DNA of 64,000 nucleotides from positions 496,001 to 560,000 of the forward strand of contig JAITYX010000028.1 of the NCBI GenBank assembly GCA_021018815.1. The letters are read 5' to 3'. Position 1 is the stretch's first letter; each line of letters opens with the position of its first letter. Positions 21,130 through 32,676 of this stretch are shown here, in pieces. The DNA comes from Talinum fruticosum. Taxonomy: Eukaryota > Streptophyta > Magnoliopsida > Caryophyllales > Talinaceae. The notes beneath the pieces were generated by a model. It did no database searches and was not told where the DNA came from. It was given only the letters and a program-made list of their open reading frames with translations. Position numbers and translations under genes: made by a program.

Positions 21130-23450
21130 AATGCTCAATTCGAAGTATTGGAGCCATTCCTAAATTTATGCGGACATGCTAGTGAATGCACTTTCCTCTA
21201 GAAAATATCATGTACAATGCCAGGTTTAGACCTCTCTACATTGCTTTAAATCATCTTACTGATAGGAGGGAGAGAGATCCCATTAGAGTCATTAGCGAGC
21301 TCTTTAGGGACACTACCAACACATTCCACCTTCTCTTCGGTGAGATGACGAGTAACTCCTTTTTATTTTCTTGTTTTATGAGGTCCGGGCTTTTCAGGGG
21401 AACCTTTAGCCTATAACAGAAATTTGTACAAGAATCATGACTATCTTCGTCACCTTTTCGATCCCGTAGTAGATAGATTTCCACATAGCAATCATTTTAA
21501 ATATACCATTCTTTTTGAGACTCTTGAGGATATTGTTTTCCGGCCTCAACATTCTCCTCAACAATAAATTAGGATCATGCTTGCTCTTCTCTTGAGTACG
21601 GTCCTCTTTTTCGACCAGGCCACTAAGGTTCATGTCCACTATTTGGTGAACTTAGTGGACCTTGATAAAATAAAGGAGCTCAACTCGGGTGCTCCTGCAT
21701 ACACTTGCCTCATTAGGGGCCTCCGTGCCGGTGTGCGAGCACACGAAACCAGAGCCGGACTCCACCAATTATCTTCCTTTGAATGGCTTATGGAAGACCA
21801 TTGAGGTATGCTCAAGTTCTTCTTTCTTCGAAATTTCCTTTTCATCTTATGTGGATAAAAACCTTGATTTGTCAAAATGTAGCCGTGGTTGTATGAATAT
21901 TTCCCACATCTCTCTCCGATTTAACAAATCGACCCCGTATTCCGGCGTTTGCATCGTGGGCTAAAGTCCATCTTGAACGTCCGAAGATACATGAAATAAA
22001 CTTCTTGAGATCAGCCTTCAAACGTGTAAACTCGGTATGTTGCTTTTATTCTAAAAAACTAGCTTCGAAATATGCTTAAAAGAGCTTTTTACCACATTCT
22101 CAGCATTCTAGTCATTCCCACGGCCACTTGCTCGTGGGGTGGCCCGTTGTACACTCCAACACTCTACATTCATTGTTTTTTGTCTATTTTCTTGTTGCCT
22201 TTCATTCTTCCTAGCTAATTTCTTGATAATTCTTGCATGTAGGCCAACTTCCACCCTTGGCCCCAACTTCAACTTCCTCAAAATGTCCTTGTGGCTCGAG
22301 AATTAAGTGAAAGAAGGATCTTGTTCGAAGGTCCTTTTGGGTTTTGTTGGTATCTTAGGGAGATGGTCGCTCCCGAAATTCGAGTTAACACGTGGCCTCC
22401 ATTTGTTCTGATTGATCCACCTCCGACCATGTTCTATTTTTGTTCTCTCCCTCCAAATGAGCAAGCAGCAACCATGGTGGGGTATTCTTTTATCTCACTT
22501 TTGAATTTGAATACATCTTAGGCCCATCATGCATCATGTATTATGACCCAATTGGGAGCTCTCGGCTTTTCCCTTATAACTTTAATTTCTAGTATGGAAA
22601 TTAATCCTTCTCTTTGGCAGCTCACTCCTACCGATATCCATATCCAAAGTCTCGATGTGGATGTTACCCTTCCCGGGGATCTCCTAGTTTCGTGAGAATT
22701 CCTGAAATCCCGGAAGAGGACGTGTTGGGCATCCCTTTCCTAGGAATTGGCTTAGGGTAAGAGTTATATGCTCTCTTCCGTTTGTTTGTTAAATCTATCT
22801 TATTTGCTAATACCATCAAATAAACTTTGTAGTACAACCGGGAGCAATCAAGAGCCATGTCTATCGGGTTTCGATAAGTTCTCCGGGAGTACAAACTTCT
22901 TGAGTTGACGATCCATCCCTACTTTTCGGGTAAATCCCCGATTAGTGTAGTGCTAATTTGATCGAAATTTAAGTGCTTTTGGTGATTTGCTAATAACTTC
23001 TTTCGATCTTGTAGAGGTGCCGATCTAGAGCACCTAGTTCTAGTAGTCCAGTACACCCGAGACACCATCTCAAGCTCCCGAGTAACAAACGCCTTCTTGT
23101 AGTAATGCTAGACAAGGCTCATCACGACATTCTTCGCGACGTGCTCATCATAGGAGTGCGTTCAAGGTAGGACCTAGTGCTTCCGTGCCTAGTGCTTCCG
23201 ATGCGGGACCTAGCTATTCCGAGGAAAGCTTGAACATGCTTCCTTTGCGGACCTTTGAACGTCACGGGGACCCTCTTTATTTCCCTCGGTCTTGGTATAG
23301 TGGCTCGACCCATGAGGCTTCGGAACCTTGGGACCAAGGAGGTTGTTCATATTACAGGGGATGACGGAGGTCGATTCTTTACATCTGTCTTGGATGAATT
23401 TAGGAACTACATCTTTAATGACGACTCGGATGAAGACGGGTAGAAGACTC
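21130..23450 (+). pseudogene. Plant mobile domain (PMD)-type ORF, antisense to the Tat pol
   Basis: The motif order matches PMD proteins (PF10536 as I know it). First comes RDPIRVISELFRDTTNTFHL with LFGEMT (21270-21350). After a frameshift come ALLLSTVLFFDQATKVHVHY and a WGSA-like position reading NSGAPAYTCLIRGLRAG (21580-21740). Then follow WLYEYFPHLSP in another frame near 21888 and PRIPAFASWAKVHLERPK (21930-21990). Next is an exon-like block at 22244-22480 with RRILFEGPFGFCWYLREMV, preceded by a tgcatgtag acceptor-like site. A Ser/Pro-rich tail follows at 23040-23440. Host PMD proteins (MAIN type) act in the nucleus, and PMDs are common in plant transposons. The start is uncertain and several stops interrupt it. 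It is transcribed opposite to the neighbouring Tat pol. Confidence 0.6.
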
Positions 23451-24039
23451 CTTGCCGCTTTCGCATACTTGCTGATTAACAAGTCCTTGTAGGGTGTTTG
23501 TTTATTAATGTATTATTACTTTATAACGAAGACTTTTATCCAATGGCATGAAATGCAGGATTCGATTCTAAAAATGCGTTCTTTTATTTAATATGACCCA
23601 CAAACCTTAGGAAAGAATACAAAAACTTAATTAAAAAAAAAAATTTGCAGTAGCCCTCATTCCCCCTAAAAGAAAATAATAATAAGAAAAATGGAAAATC
23701 TCAAGTGAATGGTCCAAAAGAATAACAAGGTGCGCATTATGGGCCGGGACAAAGAATAAAATGGCTAAGGATTGCTCGGACCAAACATAACCGCAAACGG
23801 GATGGGCCTAGGCCGGAGACGGCGCCGGCCTACGGGATTTCTAATTGCTCGGTGTACCAATTGCAGTGGGACTCGAAGAACTCCAGAAAATCACCTATAA
23901 ATATGATGGACGTATGACACAAAAGAAATACGAATCACCAAAGCCGTTATTCAACTGCACCATATCGCGTTTTTACATTAAAAAATAGAACCATGAACTA
24001 CATGACCGAGTTAATATCGTGGATGCATGAGATGAGTAA
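23451..24039. other. Spacer between the two antisense ORFs
   Basis: This non-coding stretch has an A-rich run near 23631 and a GC-rich patch at 23800-23845 (ggccggagacggcgccggcc). No ORF is supported. It is probably the 3' end of the PMD unit and the 5' region of the next ORF. Confidence 0.4.
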
Positions 24040-25239
24040 CATGGATAGGTCCGGGTCAACCAATTATGGGCTAAATGTCTTATTCATCATCCGCCAGGTG
24101 AAGATCTATTGGCCTTTCTTAAGGGCTGCGATAGCCTAGTGGGATCATCATCACTATGTCTTTAGGTTCGAGGATAAGGAACTGTGCCCCCTAGCTAAAG
24201 AATTCGATGCCATACTCGGCAGTTTCGAGCGAACTAAACCAGCTGTTCCCAAATCTTCGGAAAACCTTCACAAGAAATACAAATACCTACTCGAAATGAA
24301 GTAATAAGAATTTAGGGTGGATTCTTATTGGGAATCGGGTGAGCTTGACCAATATGATGAAATACTACCGCAACATGTATGCCTATGTTGATCCCATTAT
24401 CATCCCGAGACGGCGAGCCATTGTCACTTGCATGATAGGTGGATTCCTGCTAGTGGGGGTCATGAGGACTTGGCACCAGCGACTCTACTAAGCCTGGTGA
24501 AACAGGTTAGAGAATTATTTTTCCCTAACTCCACTAATGGTGGTTGAAACAATAATTGGCTTTAACCGACTTGAAGCCAAGCTTAACGGAACTTCTATGG
24601 TAGCCCCCTATTATTACGGTTAAGCATAAAACAACAAACGAAAGCAAACAATTGTAAACCGGTCGGCAGCGCCGGCCACAAGACGGTGGTTCGGCGTCGG
24701 CCGAGGCCACGGAGCCTCCGGTTTAAGCCAAAAACTTAACTTTCGTTCCTGCCTCTTCGTTTCTATTTATTATTATTCCGATTTTCTACTTGTTGGGCCG
24801 AATGAGTCAATTTTGACCGTGCAGGACACTAATATTTGATTTTGCATATGTGATGTGTAAATCTAGTTAATGGAACATCTAAGTCTCATCGATACTCCTT
24901 CGAGGTTGGATACATACCTAGCAACTCACTTCGCCGACAAAAATGAAAACCGGTGGCGGCTGATTACTGTCCTCCCAATGGGAAGAGTATCTTAGAAATC
25001 ACAGTGACGATCTCTTATGGTATGTTAAACACTAGAAGGTGTCCCGAGTTCAAAACACATATCTGCACAGACACCCATACATACGTATATTGGGCTTAGA
25101 GGAGAGCACGTATTACTTTCCTAACTATGTGTTACGACAAATGGGTAGAGAACAAGTAATACTTCTATTGGATTGTATCTGGCCCGCAACCTTTGAGTTG
25201 TTCGGAGGGCATGGTAGCTCTACACGGACTAGGTCGTGA
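24040..25239 (+). pseudogene. Plant ORF remnant (DUF7745-like), antisense to the Tat pol
   Basis: Two separated blocks resemble one plant family of long, mostly transposon-associated proteins. At 24110-24300 the translation reads YWPFLRAAIA (stop) WDHHHYVFRFEDKELCPLAK with EFDAILG. At 25039-25239 an ORF contains YLHRHPYIRILGLEESTYYF, PNYVLRQMGREQ and a short tail. Both are on the plus strand, with stops and frameshifts between them. From memory the pattern fits proteins labelled DUF7745 in plant genomes; a profile search would be needed to settle this. Function unknown. Bases 25240-25700 have no gene; polyA-signal-like 'gaataaaag' occurs at 25546. Confidence 0.4.
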
Positions 25240-25739
25240 CCTGAATACCGGAACGGTTTGCACCGTCGAAGAGAAACCGAAGCTAAAGAAATCGGAGTAA
25301 GGAGGGCCCGTTGAATCCAAGAACTAAAGGAACGCACCCGAGATGAAGGAGTTGAGTTTAGCGATCCTAAGGGAAAGAAAGTAAAATTACACTAGGGTTT
25401 AGACCCTTAGGACGAGAATAAATGAAAGGAGGATAAGTTTTGCCTCTTTAGAATAGTGTTTACTTTTGTTTTATAACTAGTATGCTTGCAAATAGATTCC
25501 TTATATTAGGAATGTATTTAGGTAACTAGTAGGCTAACCTTTTGTTGAATAAAAGTAAGTATTATGTTATACTTTCGTAATTTTTTGCTCGAGATAAAGA
25601 TAAAAATTGATAAACTAGACCGCCTAATTAGGCCATCCAATAAATAAATGAACTAGGGAAAACAAAAATAAAAGGAGAAAACTATAGGTCGGCCAGCTCA
25701 CCGTTGACCAGGGTGGTGACCGACGCTTGCCTTGGCTTG

Positions 25740-26960
25740 GCTCGATTAGGTCGGGCTCGGCCTACTACCTAGGAGCATGCTAGGCGTGATACATTTTCAA
25801 CCGATCTAAATTGGTTTACTTGGAAAATCTCTTCTCCATCCAAATCAATTAATTTTACTACTCGCTGGGTAAAATCGATTAAGTGTAAATGGGCCTTGCA
25901 GTTCGGCTTCAACTATCCTCACGAGTCTTGAATTGGTGCTCTTATCTCTTTAAGGACTAAATCCCAAATTTGTAAGTTTCGAGGCTTAACTTTTATTATT
26001 AAATGCCCTAGATATACGAGCTTGGTATATTTGGACATTATATAAGGCATTGAGGCGCCTCTCATCCAATAATACTAACTCCTCATAATATGCTTGGGCC
26101 CATTCAGCTTTTGGAATTTGACTCTTAGTAATTATCCTTAATGAAGGAATGGCATTCTCAATTGGAAGGATTGCTTGCATGCCATAAACTAAAGAATAAG
26201 GCGTCGCTCCCATAGAGGCTCTAATAGAAGTTCTATACCCCCACAAAGTGAAAAGCAATTTATTTAGCCAATCATTATAAGTAACTCGTCATTTTCTCCA
26301 CTATCTTTAGAATATTCTTATTAGCGGCCTCAATCTGCTCCATTAGATTGAGGGCGATATGGGGAAGATTGAGGGCGATATGCTCCAATAAATTCGCTAA
26401 TTCTTTCTTAAATGACTACCATGATCACTTATTAACTTGTGGGGCACCCCTTAACACCAAATAATATTATGGGTGATGAATTTAGCTACCTTTTCGTTAA
26501 AGTTGTATAGGAAGCTCGCCTCTACCCATTTAGTAAAGTAGTCGATTGCTACTAACATAAACTCATGACAACTTGTTCCTTTAGGAGTTACCTTACCGAT
26601 AATGTTTATTCCCCAAAACGAAAAAGGTTATGGTGAAGATAGCATAGTAAGAAATGACGGGGGTCGGTGTAGTAGATTTGCATACATCCGACATTTATGG
26701 CATTTACTAACAAAGTCATGACGATTCGATGCCATGGTAGACCAGTAATAACCAAGCCTCCGAACCTTCCGTACTAACATCCTACCATTCATATGAGGTC
26801 CGCACTCCCCACCAGGAATCTCCTCCATAATGCACTTTGCTTCATGTTGATTGACACAAAGTAAGTTAATCCTAGAGTTAGTTTTTATAAACAATTGCCC
26901 TCGATTGTTGAAGAATTGGGCAGCCAACATCCCGATGGCCAGCTAGGCTCTAGATTTGGA
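25740..26960 (-). pseudogene. Tat integrase
   Basis: The zinc-finger part at 26930-26628 contains ECGPHMNGRMLVRKVRRLGY with YYWSTMASNRHDFVSKCHKC, an H..H..C..C arrangement. The C-terminal part at 26258-25986 contains RASMGATPYSLVYGMQAILP and an IPKAEWAQAYYEEL-like helix. The catalytic core between (26280-26620) is frame-shifted. A G/A-rich duplicated phrase 'attgagggcgatatg' occurs twice at 26345-26385. Integrase would insert the cDNA; this copy is broken. Confidence 0.85.
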
Positions 26961-27029
26961 GTCTAAAGGATATTCTTGCTTATCTAAATACTAATAAATC
27001 TCATGATACCAACTGGTATGGTCGGTATT

Positions 27030-27480
27030 AGACACTTCTAAGATGTAGACGTGTAAGGGCTGACCACGTCGCTCAATGTGAACGGCATTAAATGAATGCT
27101 AGTAGGGATATTGATCATGGATGCTAATTTAGCTAATGTATCCGCAAATTGATTACCATCCCCAGGAAGGTATTCACAAAGTATTTGGATAATTCTACCA
27201 AGTATGTTTTGGTGCCAAGGCTTCACTATGTACCTTCCACCTTTGTTAAATTTGGTTGATGATCAAACTGGAATCACCGAAAACCCCGATATTCTTGACC
27301 CCAATCTCTGTTGCATCTTCAAATTCCGTGATACAAGCTTCGTACTCTGCAGCCTTATTGGTGACCTCGAAGTCTAGTTTGACTTAAATGGGAGTATGTA
27401 CTCCCTTCGGTGAGACTAAAAGAATCCCGACTCCAAAGCCCTTTTGTTTGGAAGTGCCATCGAAGTACATTGTCCAAACA
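27030..27480 (-). pseudogene. Tat archaeal-type RNase H (aRNH)
   Basis: The minus strand encodes YFDGTSKQKGFGVGILLVSP, then TNKAAEYEACITEFEDA, then GVFGDSSLIINQI, and further down EYLPGDGNQFADTLAKLA. The catalytic pattern D (YFDG), E (EYEA), D (GDS) and D (ADTLA) is readable, with two in-frame stops between blocks. This second RNase H is typical of Tat elements. Confidence 0.85.
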
Positions 27481-28298
27481 TCCACATCTACTTGTAAAAT
27501 GTCTTCATCCGGAAAGTTAAGGTTTTCGGGTTGTGATCCGAGACATAGGTAAATCACCTAAGAATTCTAACACTACTCTTCCTTTGATCACTTTTTGAGG
27601 GACAAACTTGAGTTCGAATTGTGATAGCATGATAGTCCATCGCGCTATCTTACCGTTGATAATCGATTGCTAAAGTATGTACTTAATATAATCCATAGGT
27701 GCTACCACATGTACCGTATGGGCTAACATGTAGTGTATGAGCTTCTTGGTAGCCCGGACTAAAGCCAAAGATGTCTTCTCTAATGATGTATATCTAGTCT
27801 CATAATCTGGGAATTTCTTACTTAGATAGTAGATCGCATGTTCTTCTTTCCCGTGTCGTTGAGCTAGCATGGCTCCCATAGCTATTTCCATTGTAGTGAT
27901 ATATAAAAGTAATTGTTTCTCTAATTAGGGTGGAACTAACACTAGAGGACTAACTAGGTATTCCTTAACCTTCTAGAATGCTTGTTCGCACTCGGTATCC
28001 CAAATGGGCTCGGATCCTTTCTTTAACTTCTTGAAAATGGGTTCACAAACCATAGTCGGTTTTGATATGAAATAACTAATGTACTATAAACGTCCTAGAA
28101 AACCCCTTATCTCTTTTTCCGTACTTGGTGGAGGGATGTCGTGGATGGCCTTGATCTTAGATGGATCAACCTTAATTCCTCTAAGACTGATAACATAGCC
28201 TAACAGTTTACCATAGATTACTCCAAAGGCACACTTTTGAGGATTACGGTGCATGTTGTACTTTTAGATGGATCAACCTTAATTCCTCTAAGACTCGA
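27481..28298 (-). pseudogene. Tat RT C-terminal part and gypsy RNase H / connection
   Basis: The clearest ORF, 27891-27670, encodes MEIAMGAMLAQRHGKEEHAI, YYLSKKFPDYETRYTSLEK and a KLIHYMLAHTVHVV block, the typical gypsy RNase H/connection region. Further upstream, 28130-27910, are the RT thumb residues in decayed form. A 107-bp tandem duplication at 28157-28295 disrupts the frame, and the LTR inserted at 28299 separates this piece from the RT core. Confidence 0.8.
28157..28295. repeat. 107-bp tandem duplication in the Tat RT, second copy split by the LTR
   Basis: The unit 28157-28263 (starting 'ttagatggatcaacc', ending 'gcatgttgtactt') is followed by a second copy that begins at 28264. That copy is interrupted at about 28296 by the solo LTR and resumes at 29883-29957. 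The duplicate therefore predates the LTR insertion. Its length is not a multiple of three. Confidence 0.75.
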
Positions 28299-29879
28299 TG
28301 AAGGTTTGCTCGGGGAGAGTCCGAGTCACCCTAGAGGGGGTGAATAGGGTGATGGAAGTTTTTCATGAATCCTTTAACTCTTTTGATAAAGAAGAGACAA
28401 GGACATGTTACGAGTCAATTAGCGAGGTCGAAATATATAGACTCGAAATGCTATCAAGAATAAATAAACAGATCAAGCGGAAGAAGTATAACGATCCGAG
28501 TCTAGAATGAACTCGGAGAGACAACACTTAGAAATTACGTGGAAACCCTCCCGGGGCGGAAAACCACAAAATAATCCAAGCACGAAGTCAAATCCACTAT
28601 TTTGAGTCCACAAAATACCGTGAACCGACCGAACCCGAGTTGCTCCCTTAGACAACTCTATACAAGTTTTCCTAGACTCGGAAATTCCCTTATCCGATCT
28701 AGTACTTCCTAGCTGAGATAACCCTTACAACTAGGGACAACTAAGCTGAGTTTACCCTTACAGACTTAGTCAAGGGACCTTACAGAGAAAGTAAGAAAGT
28801 GTTTGTAGTCGAGTATAAGACCTTACAACTCGGAAAGTAATGAATTACAGATTGGGAGTTGTAAGTAGAAGATTGAGAGTGTATACATAGATTTTAAGCA
28901 ATTATGTGTATTAACAATATGTTCGGCAATCTTCAAGTCTTGTGAGGTGGCTTCTATTTATAGATAACCAGGCAGAGTAGCCGTTATCTTCATCTGCTGA
29001 CCGAGAGTCTTCGTGACCGTTGATGAAGCTTTCCGAGTCACTCGAAAGTATCCGTTGTAATGTGAACGTTGGATAACGGTTTAACTCTGTTGGAAGTCCC
29101 AAAACCACTGGCGGTGTCTTGAAAGGTAAGGTGGAAACCACCGTTAAGCTTAACGTTCGAGTTTTCAGATTTGGAAACGAGACAGCCACGACACAATCTT
29201 CCGGGACTGGAGCGAGAGAAGGTGAAAAGCCATGTCTGCTGGTGATTTGACGTTTTGAAGCCAGGTTAGTTTTGTGGTTTGAAAAGGGTGTATCCTCGTT
29301 TGAATAACCTACAAAAGTAAAACAATTTTGGTTCTCAAAGTATAAGATACTTTGGTCCAAGATTAGACATAGATAATAAAGTAATTATGATAATTAAACA
29401 ACTAATTATTTGAGTCGGAAGACAAGTGGAATTTACGAGTCTAAAAACCATATAACTCAAAATTCCATCCGACTTAGTCTAAGCGATAGATCAAGATATA
29501 TAATGAATATTAGAGTGAAATAACTTGATACGAGACTAAGTATTGGACAAACTAAGAAATCACTGACTATAACGAGAATAAAGCTTAAGATCGAAGTCGG
29601 ATTCCGAGTGAGAAAAGACGAAATACTAGTTCACTTAATCTGCGATAAATCGAGTGATGAGGGACTCGGAACAAAGAACCGGTTTTCGAGTCACTTACGG
29701 ATAAGCAAGAAATATAAGAAGTAAAAGCTCGTATCACTTAGAGAAGATACCATTTCACTCGAGAGAAGTTTCTAAGATACGAGAGAATGCCTTGGAATCA
29801 AAACTCTATAAGTATGAGATGGTTATACCTGATTCATTTAATGCAACTCGAAATGCGTTGAGTAGTGTCCGAGTCTTCA
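28299..29879 (-). repeat. Solo Sirevirus LTR in the Tat RT (1581 bp)
   Basis: It starts TGAAGGTTTGCTC and ends GAGTCTTCA, with TGAAG/CTTCA inverted ends. The flanks are (act)cga on the left and accga on the right, an imperfect 5-bp target duplication. Sequences on both sides continue the same RT. On the minus strand a TATA box (TATAAATAGAAGCC) lies at ~28950-28963. No internal element sequence is associated with it. Confidence 0.85.
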
Positions 29880-30480
29880 ACCGATAACATAGCCTAACAA
29901 TTTACCATAGGTTACCCCAAAGGCACACTTTTGAGAATTACGGTGCATGTTGTACTTCCCGAGTCTATGGAAGAATTTTCTCAGAGCTAGTTAAGTGTCC
30001 TACCCTATCTTTAGACTTTATGATCATATCATCTACGTACACTTCAACTTCTTTATGGATCATATCATGCAAGTAGTGTTGTTGCTTGTCCTCCGATACA
30101 TTGCACCAACATTCTTAAGCGCAAATGGCATCACCACATAACAGATAAGTCCCCCATTGAGTGATGAAGGTTGTCTTCTCCATGTCGTCTTCAACCATAT
30201 TCACTTTATTATATCTAGCATAATTATCTATGAACGAGAGTAGAGCATGACTCGTCTGTATTATCTACCGGAAGATCGATATAAGGCAACAGGAAATCGT
30301 CCTTAGGATTGGCCTTGTTTAAATTCCTGAAGTCGACGCAGATATAAACCCCGCCATCTTTCTTCGGGACCGGAACTATATTTGGTACCCACCGAGGATA
30401 GTGAACTACCTTAGTGAACTGAGTCTCCAATTGCTTCTAAACCTCTTCCTTAATCTTCAAGCCCCATTCTGGTTTCGTCT
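29880..30480 (-). pseudogene. Tat reverse transcriptase core
   Basis: At 30430-30224 the minus strand encodes VHYPRWVPNIVPVPKKDGGV, CVDFRNLNKANPKDDFLLPY and DLPVDNT. The active site YVDDMIIKSKDR lies at about 30039-30004 (YVDD codons 30039-30028). Upstream, 30480-30431, are decayed KPEWGLKIKEEV residues. A stop and a frame change separate the blocks. Confidence 0.85.
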
Positions 30481-30774
30481 TCCTCAACTTCTACTTAACT
30501 GGCTTAGCATCCTTATAAAGTGAAATTTGTGTTATGCTATACTCGGATCTATAGCCGACATGTCTTTGTAAGACCATGCAAAGACATCGATAAATTATGT
30601 AAGGAGCAAAGTGAATTGCTTACGCTCTTACGGATCCAAAGTTTTCCCAATCTTAACTTCTTGGGGTTGATCAACCGACCCCAGATTAATTGTTACTTGT
30701 TTCCTCTATCATTGGTGAGTGATTTTCATGATCTTTCATAGCTTAACAATTATAAGCTATTTAGAATGAAGCCT

Positions 30775-30882
30775 CGAGGCAAACATTTCGGAGATGTATG
30801 CTCGGCTCACCGAGATTACCAACAATCTCAAGTCACTTATACATGAGCTGCACCTAGAGGAAGAGGATGTAGAGGTCAGCAC
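30775..30882 (+). pseudogene. Sirevirus gag fragment, plus strand (candidate E3 gag)
   Basis: The translation gives RLTEITNNLKSL followed directly by a HELHLEEEDVEVST-like block. In E4 these two blocks are about 140 bp apart (54610-54830), so an internal deletion joined them. The fragment is plus-oriented and abuts the start of the minus-oriented E2 3' LTR at 30883. It is probably part of the plus-strand copy E3 into which E2 inserted. Confidence 0.65.
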
Positions 30883-32237
30883 TAAAGGTTTGCTCTTAGA
30901 GAGGCTAAGTCACCCAAGAGGGGGTGAATAGGATCATTAAATATTTTAAATAAAATTAAACTCTTCTTGGACAGAGCTGAGAAGAAAGCAGTTCGAGTCT
31001 AGAATGGACTCGGAAAGATAGAAAAAGCAGTACGTGGAAACTCTCATAGAGTAGAAAACCACGGACATTGCTAATCCAAGCACCAAGTCAAATCCACTTA
31101 TTGAATCCTCAATTACAAAGGACTCACTCAAAACATAATTGCTCCCTCGGACAATTCCTTTACAAATTTTTCCTAGACTCAAAAGTTCCCTTATCCGATC
31201 TAATACTTCTTGGCCGAGTTAACCCTTACGAGTTAGGGACAAGTGAGCTGAGTTAGCCCTTATATCTCAATCAAGGGACTTTACAAAGAAAGTAAGAAGA
31301 GAATTTAAGTGATTACAAGAATTTCTTTATAACTCATAATGTAAGAATTACTGATTTGGAGTTGTAAGTCGAAAATTGGGTAAGAATGCACTAAGTGTTA
31401 AACAATATATTCGAGTAACAATTTTGAAGTCTTGCAAAGTAGATTTTATTTATAAGCACCTAGGTAGAATGACCATTGAGTCCGCTTCTGGACTTGTGAT
31501 CTTCACTAGCCGTTGTAATCGGCTATTCCGAGTCACACGAAAAGGTCCGTTGGTATGCGAACGTTGTGAAATAGATCTTGGCTCCAAAAGATGGTCCAAT
31601 GATCTGGTGGTGATTGAAAATTGAGGTGAAAACAACTGTTAGACTCAAAGTTGTAGTTTTCCAATTTTGGAAACAAACAACCCTAACACGGTGTCCGAGA
31701 AGTGTCCAGAAATGGTTAATCTCTATCTGTTGGTGTTTAACGACTAGAAACCAGTTGCTTTTGTACTTCAAGAAATAGAGTAGGCTTGTTTGAATAACCT
31801 ACAAAAGCAAAGCACATTGGTACTCAAAGTATAAAAGAGTGGAACTTTCCGAGTCTAATATCCATTAGGTTCAGATTCCATCTTGAGTGAATCTTTAAAT
31901 GATCAAGTTAGGAAGAATAAAATATTAGGATACATGAACTTGATCCAACAAATAATTCTCTAGAAATAAACTGATTTAAAACATAGAATTAATATTGTAA
32001 GTCATTTTAACTTGAACCATGAAGTTAGTGCTCAAAATAAATATGTTAGAGAAATTATTTGTTAATGCGATAGTTCCGAGTTATGTCCGAGTGGGTCGAA
32101 GCACAACTATGAGGGATATGCAAGGACATGCTTTCCGAGTGGGTCAAAATAGAATGAAAACTTAGAAGTTTCTATGAGGCTCGGAATGACTTAGAATCAA
32201 AACTCAAGAGAGATAGAGAGTTATACCTAAGTCTTCA
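30883..32237 (-). repeat. E2 3' LTR (1355 bp)
   Basis: It starts TAAAGGTTTGCTC (TGAAGG expected) and ends AAGTCTTCA. Next to its end, at 32238-32255, is the revcomp of a polypurine tract (CAAAAAGGGAAGAT), which identifies it as the 3' LTR. The end hairpin at 30911-30935 is weakened (cacccaag..aggatc). Confidence 0.85.
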
Positions 32238-32676
32238 ATCTTCCCTTTTTGATGAAAGACATTCCATACTTAAGATAGAAACTTCTAAGTTCAAATAGTT
32301 TAAGTTTTCATAACGAATCGATCGGAGCAAAACAAGATCTCAATCAGTACTTAAGACATCGATAAGTGCAGCTTAGATTAAAACATAACTCGTAACATGT
32401 TTCTTGATATGAATCGGAGTAAATAAAAATTAACCAGAGCAAATATGTTAAAGGGTCAAGTATCGAGTTATTAGAGTAAAAACATGTAACTCGAAACGAG
32501 ATATGCTCGGAAAATAAATTTCATTCATTGCCGAGTCATATGGATAAGAAACAAACAAATAACTAAACTCGGAAAAAGGAAAGGCTCCCCTAGACCAAAC
32601 ATCTAAAAATTTCTACTATTTCTCCCCCTATGCATTTCAGCAAAAATACCAAAAGGAGGGAGGAAAGATTAAATAA
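32238..32676 (-). other. E2 3' untranslated region with polypurine tracts
   Basis: It includes the LTR-proximal tract and a second one near 32615-32632 (minus strand ATAGGGGGAGAAATAG). Its layout equals 10394-10869 in E1. Confidence 0.6.

Larger units (their letters stand above)
25701..30760 (-). mobile_element. Tat-lineage Ty3/gypsy retrotransposon, pol region
   Basis: On the minus strand the order is RT (30480-29880, continued after a nested LTR), gypsy RNase H, an archaeal-type second RNase H, and integrase ending near 25740. The dual RNase H is diagnostic for the Tat lineage (Ogre/Retand/Grande type). No gag, protease or LTR of this element was recognised; the 5' side is cut at ~30760 by Sirevirus sequence. 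The antisense ORFs at 21130-25239 lie where extra ORFs of Tat elements are expected, between pol and the 3' LTR, so the element may extend left to ~20268. Confidence 0.8.

Noticed and set aside
23122..23482. Minus-strand ORFs of 70-90 codons over the PMD region
   Set aside because: The plus strand carries the PMD-type motifs; minus-strand frames show no motif.
32581..32632. CCAAACATCT near 32601 (and 10738) as the LTR boundary
   Set aside because: Comparison with the solo LTRs at 14788 and 28299 and with E4 shows that the LTR starts at TGAAGACT (32237, 10393); the outer site belongs to the 3' untranslated region with an extra purine tract.
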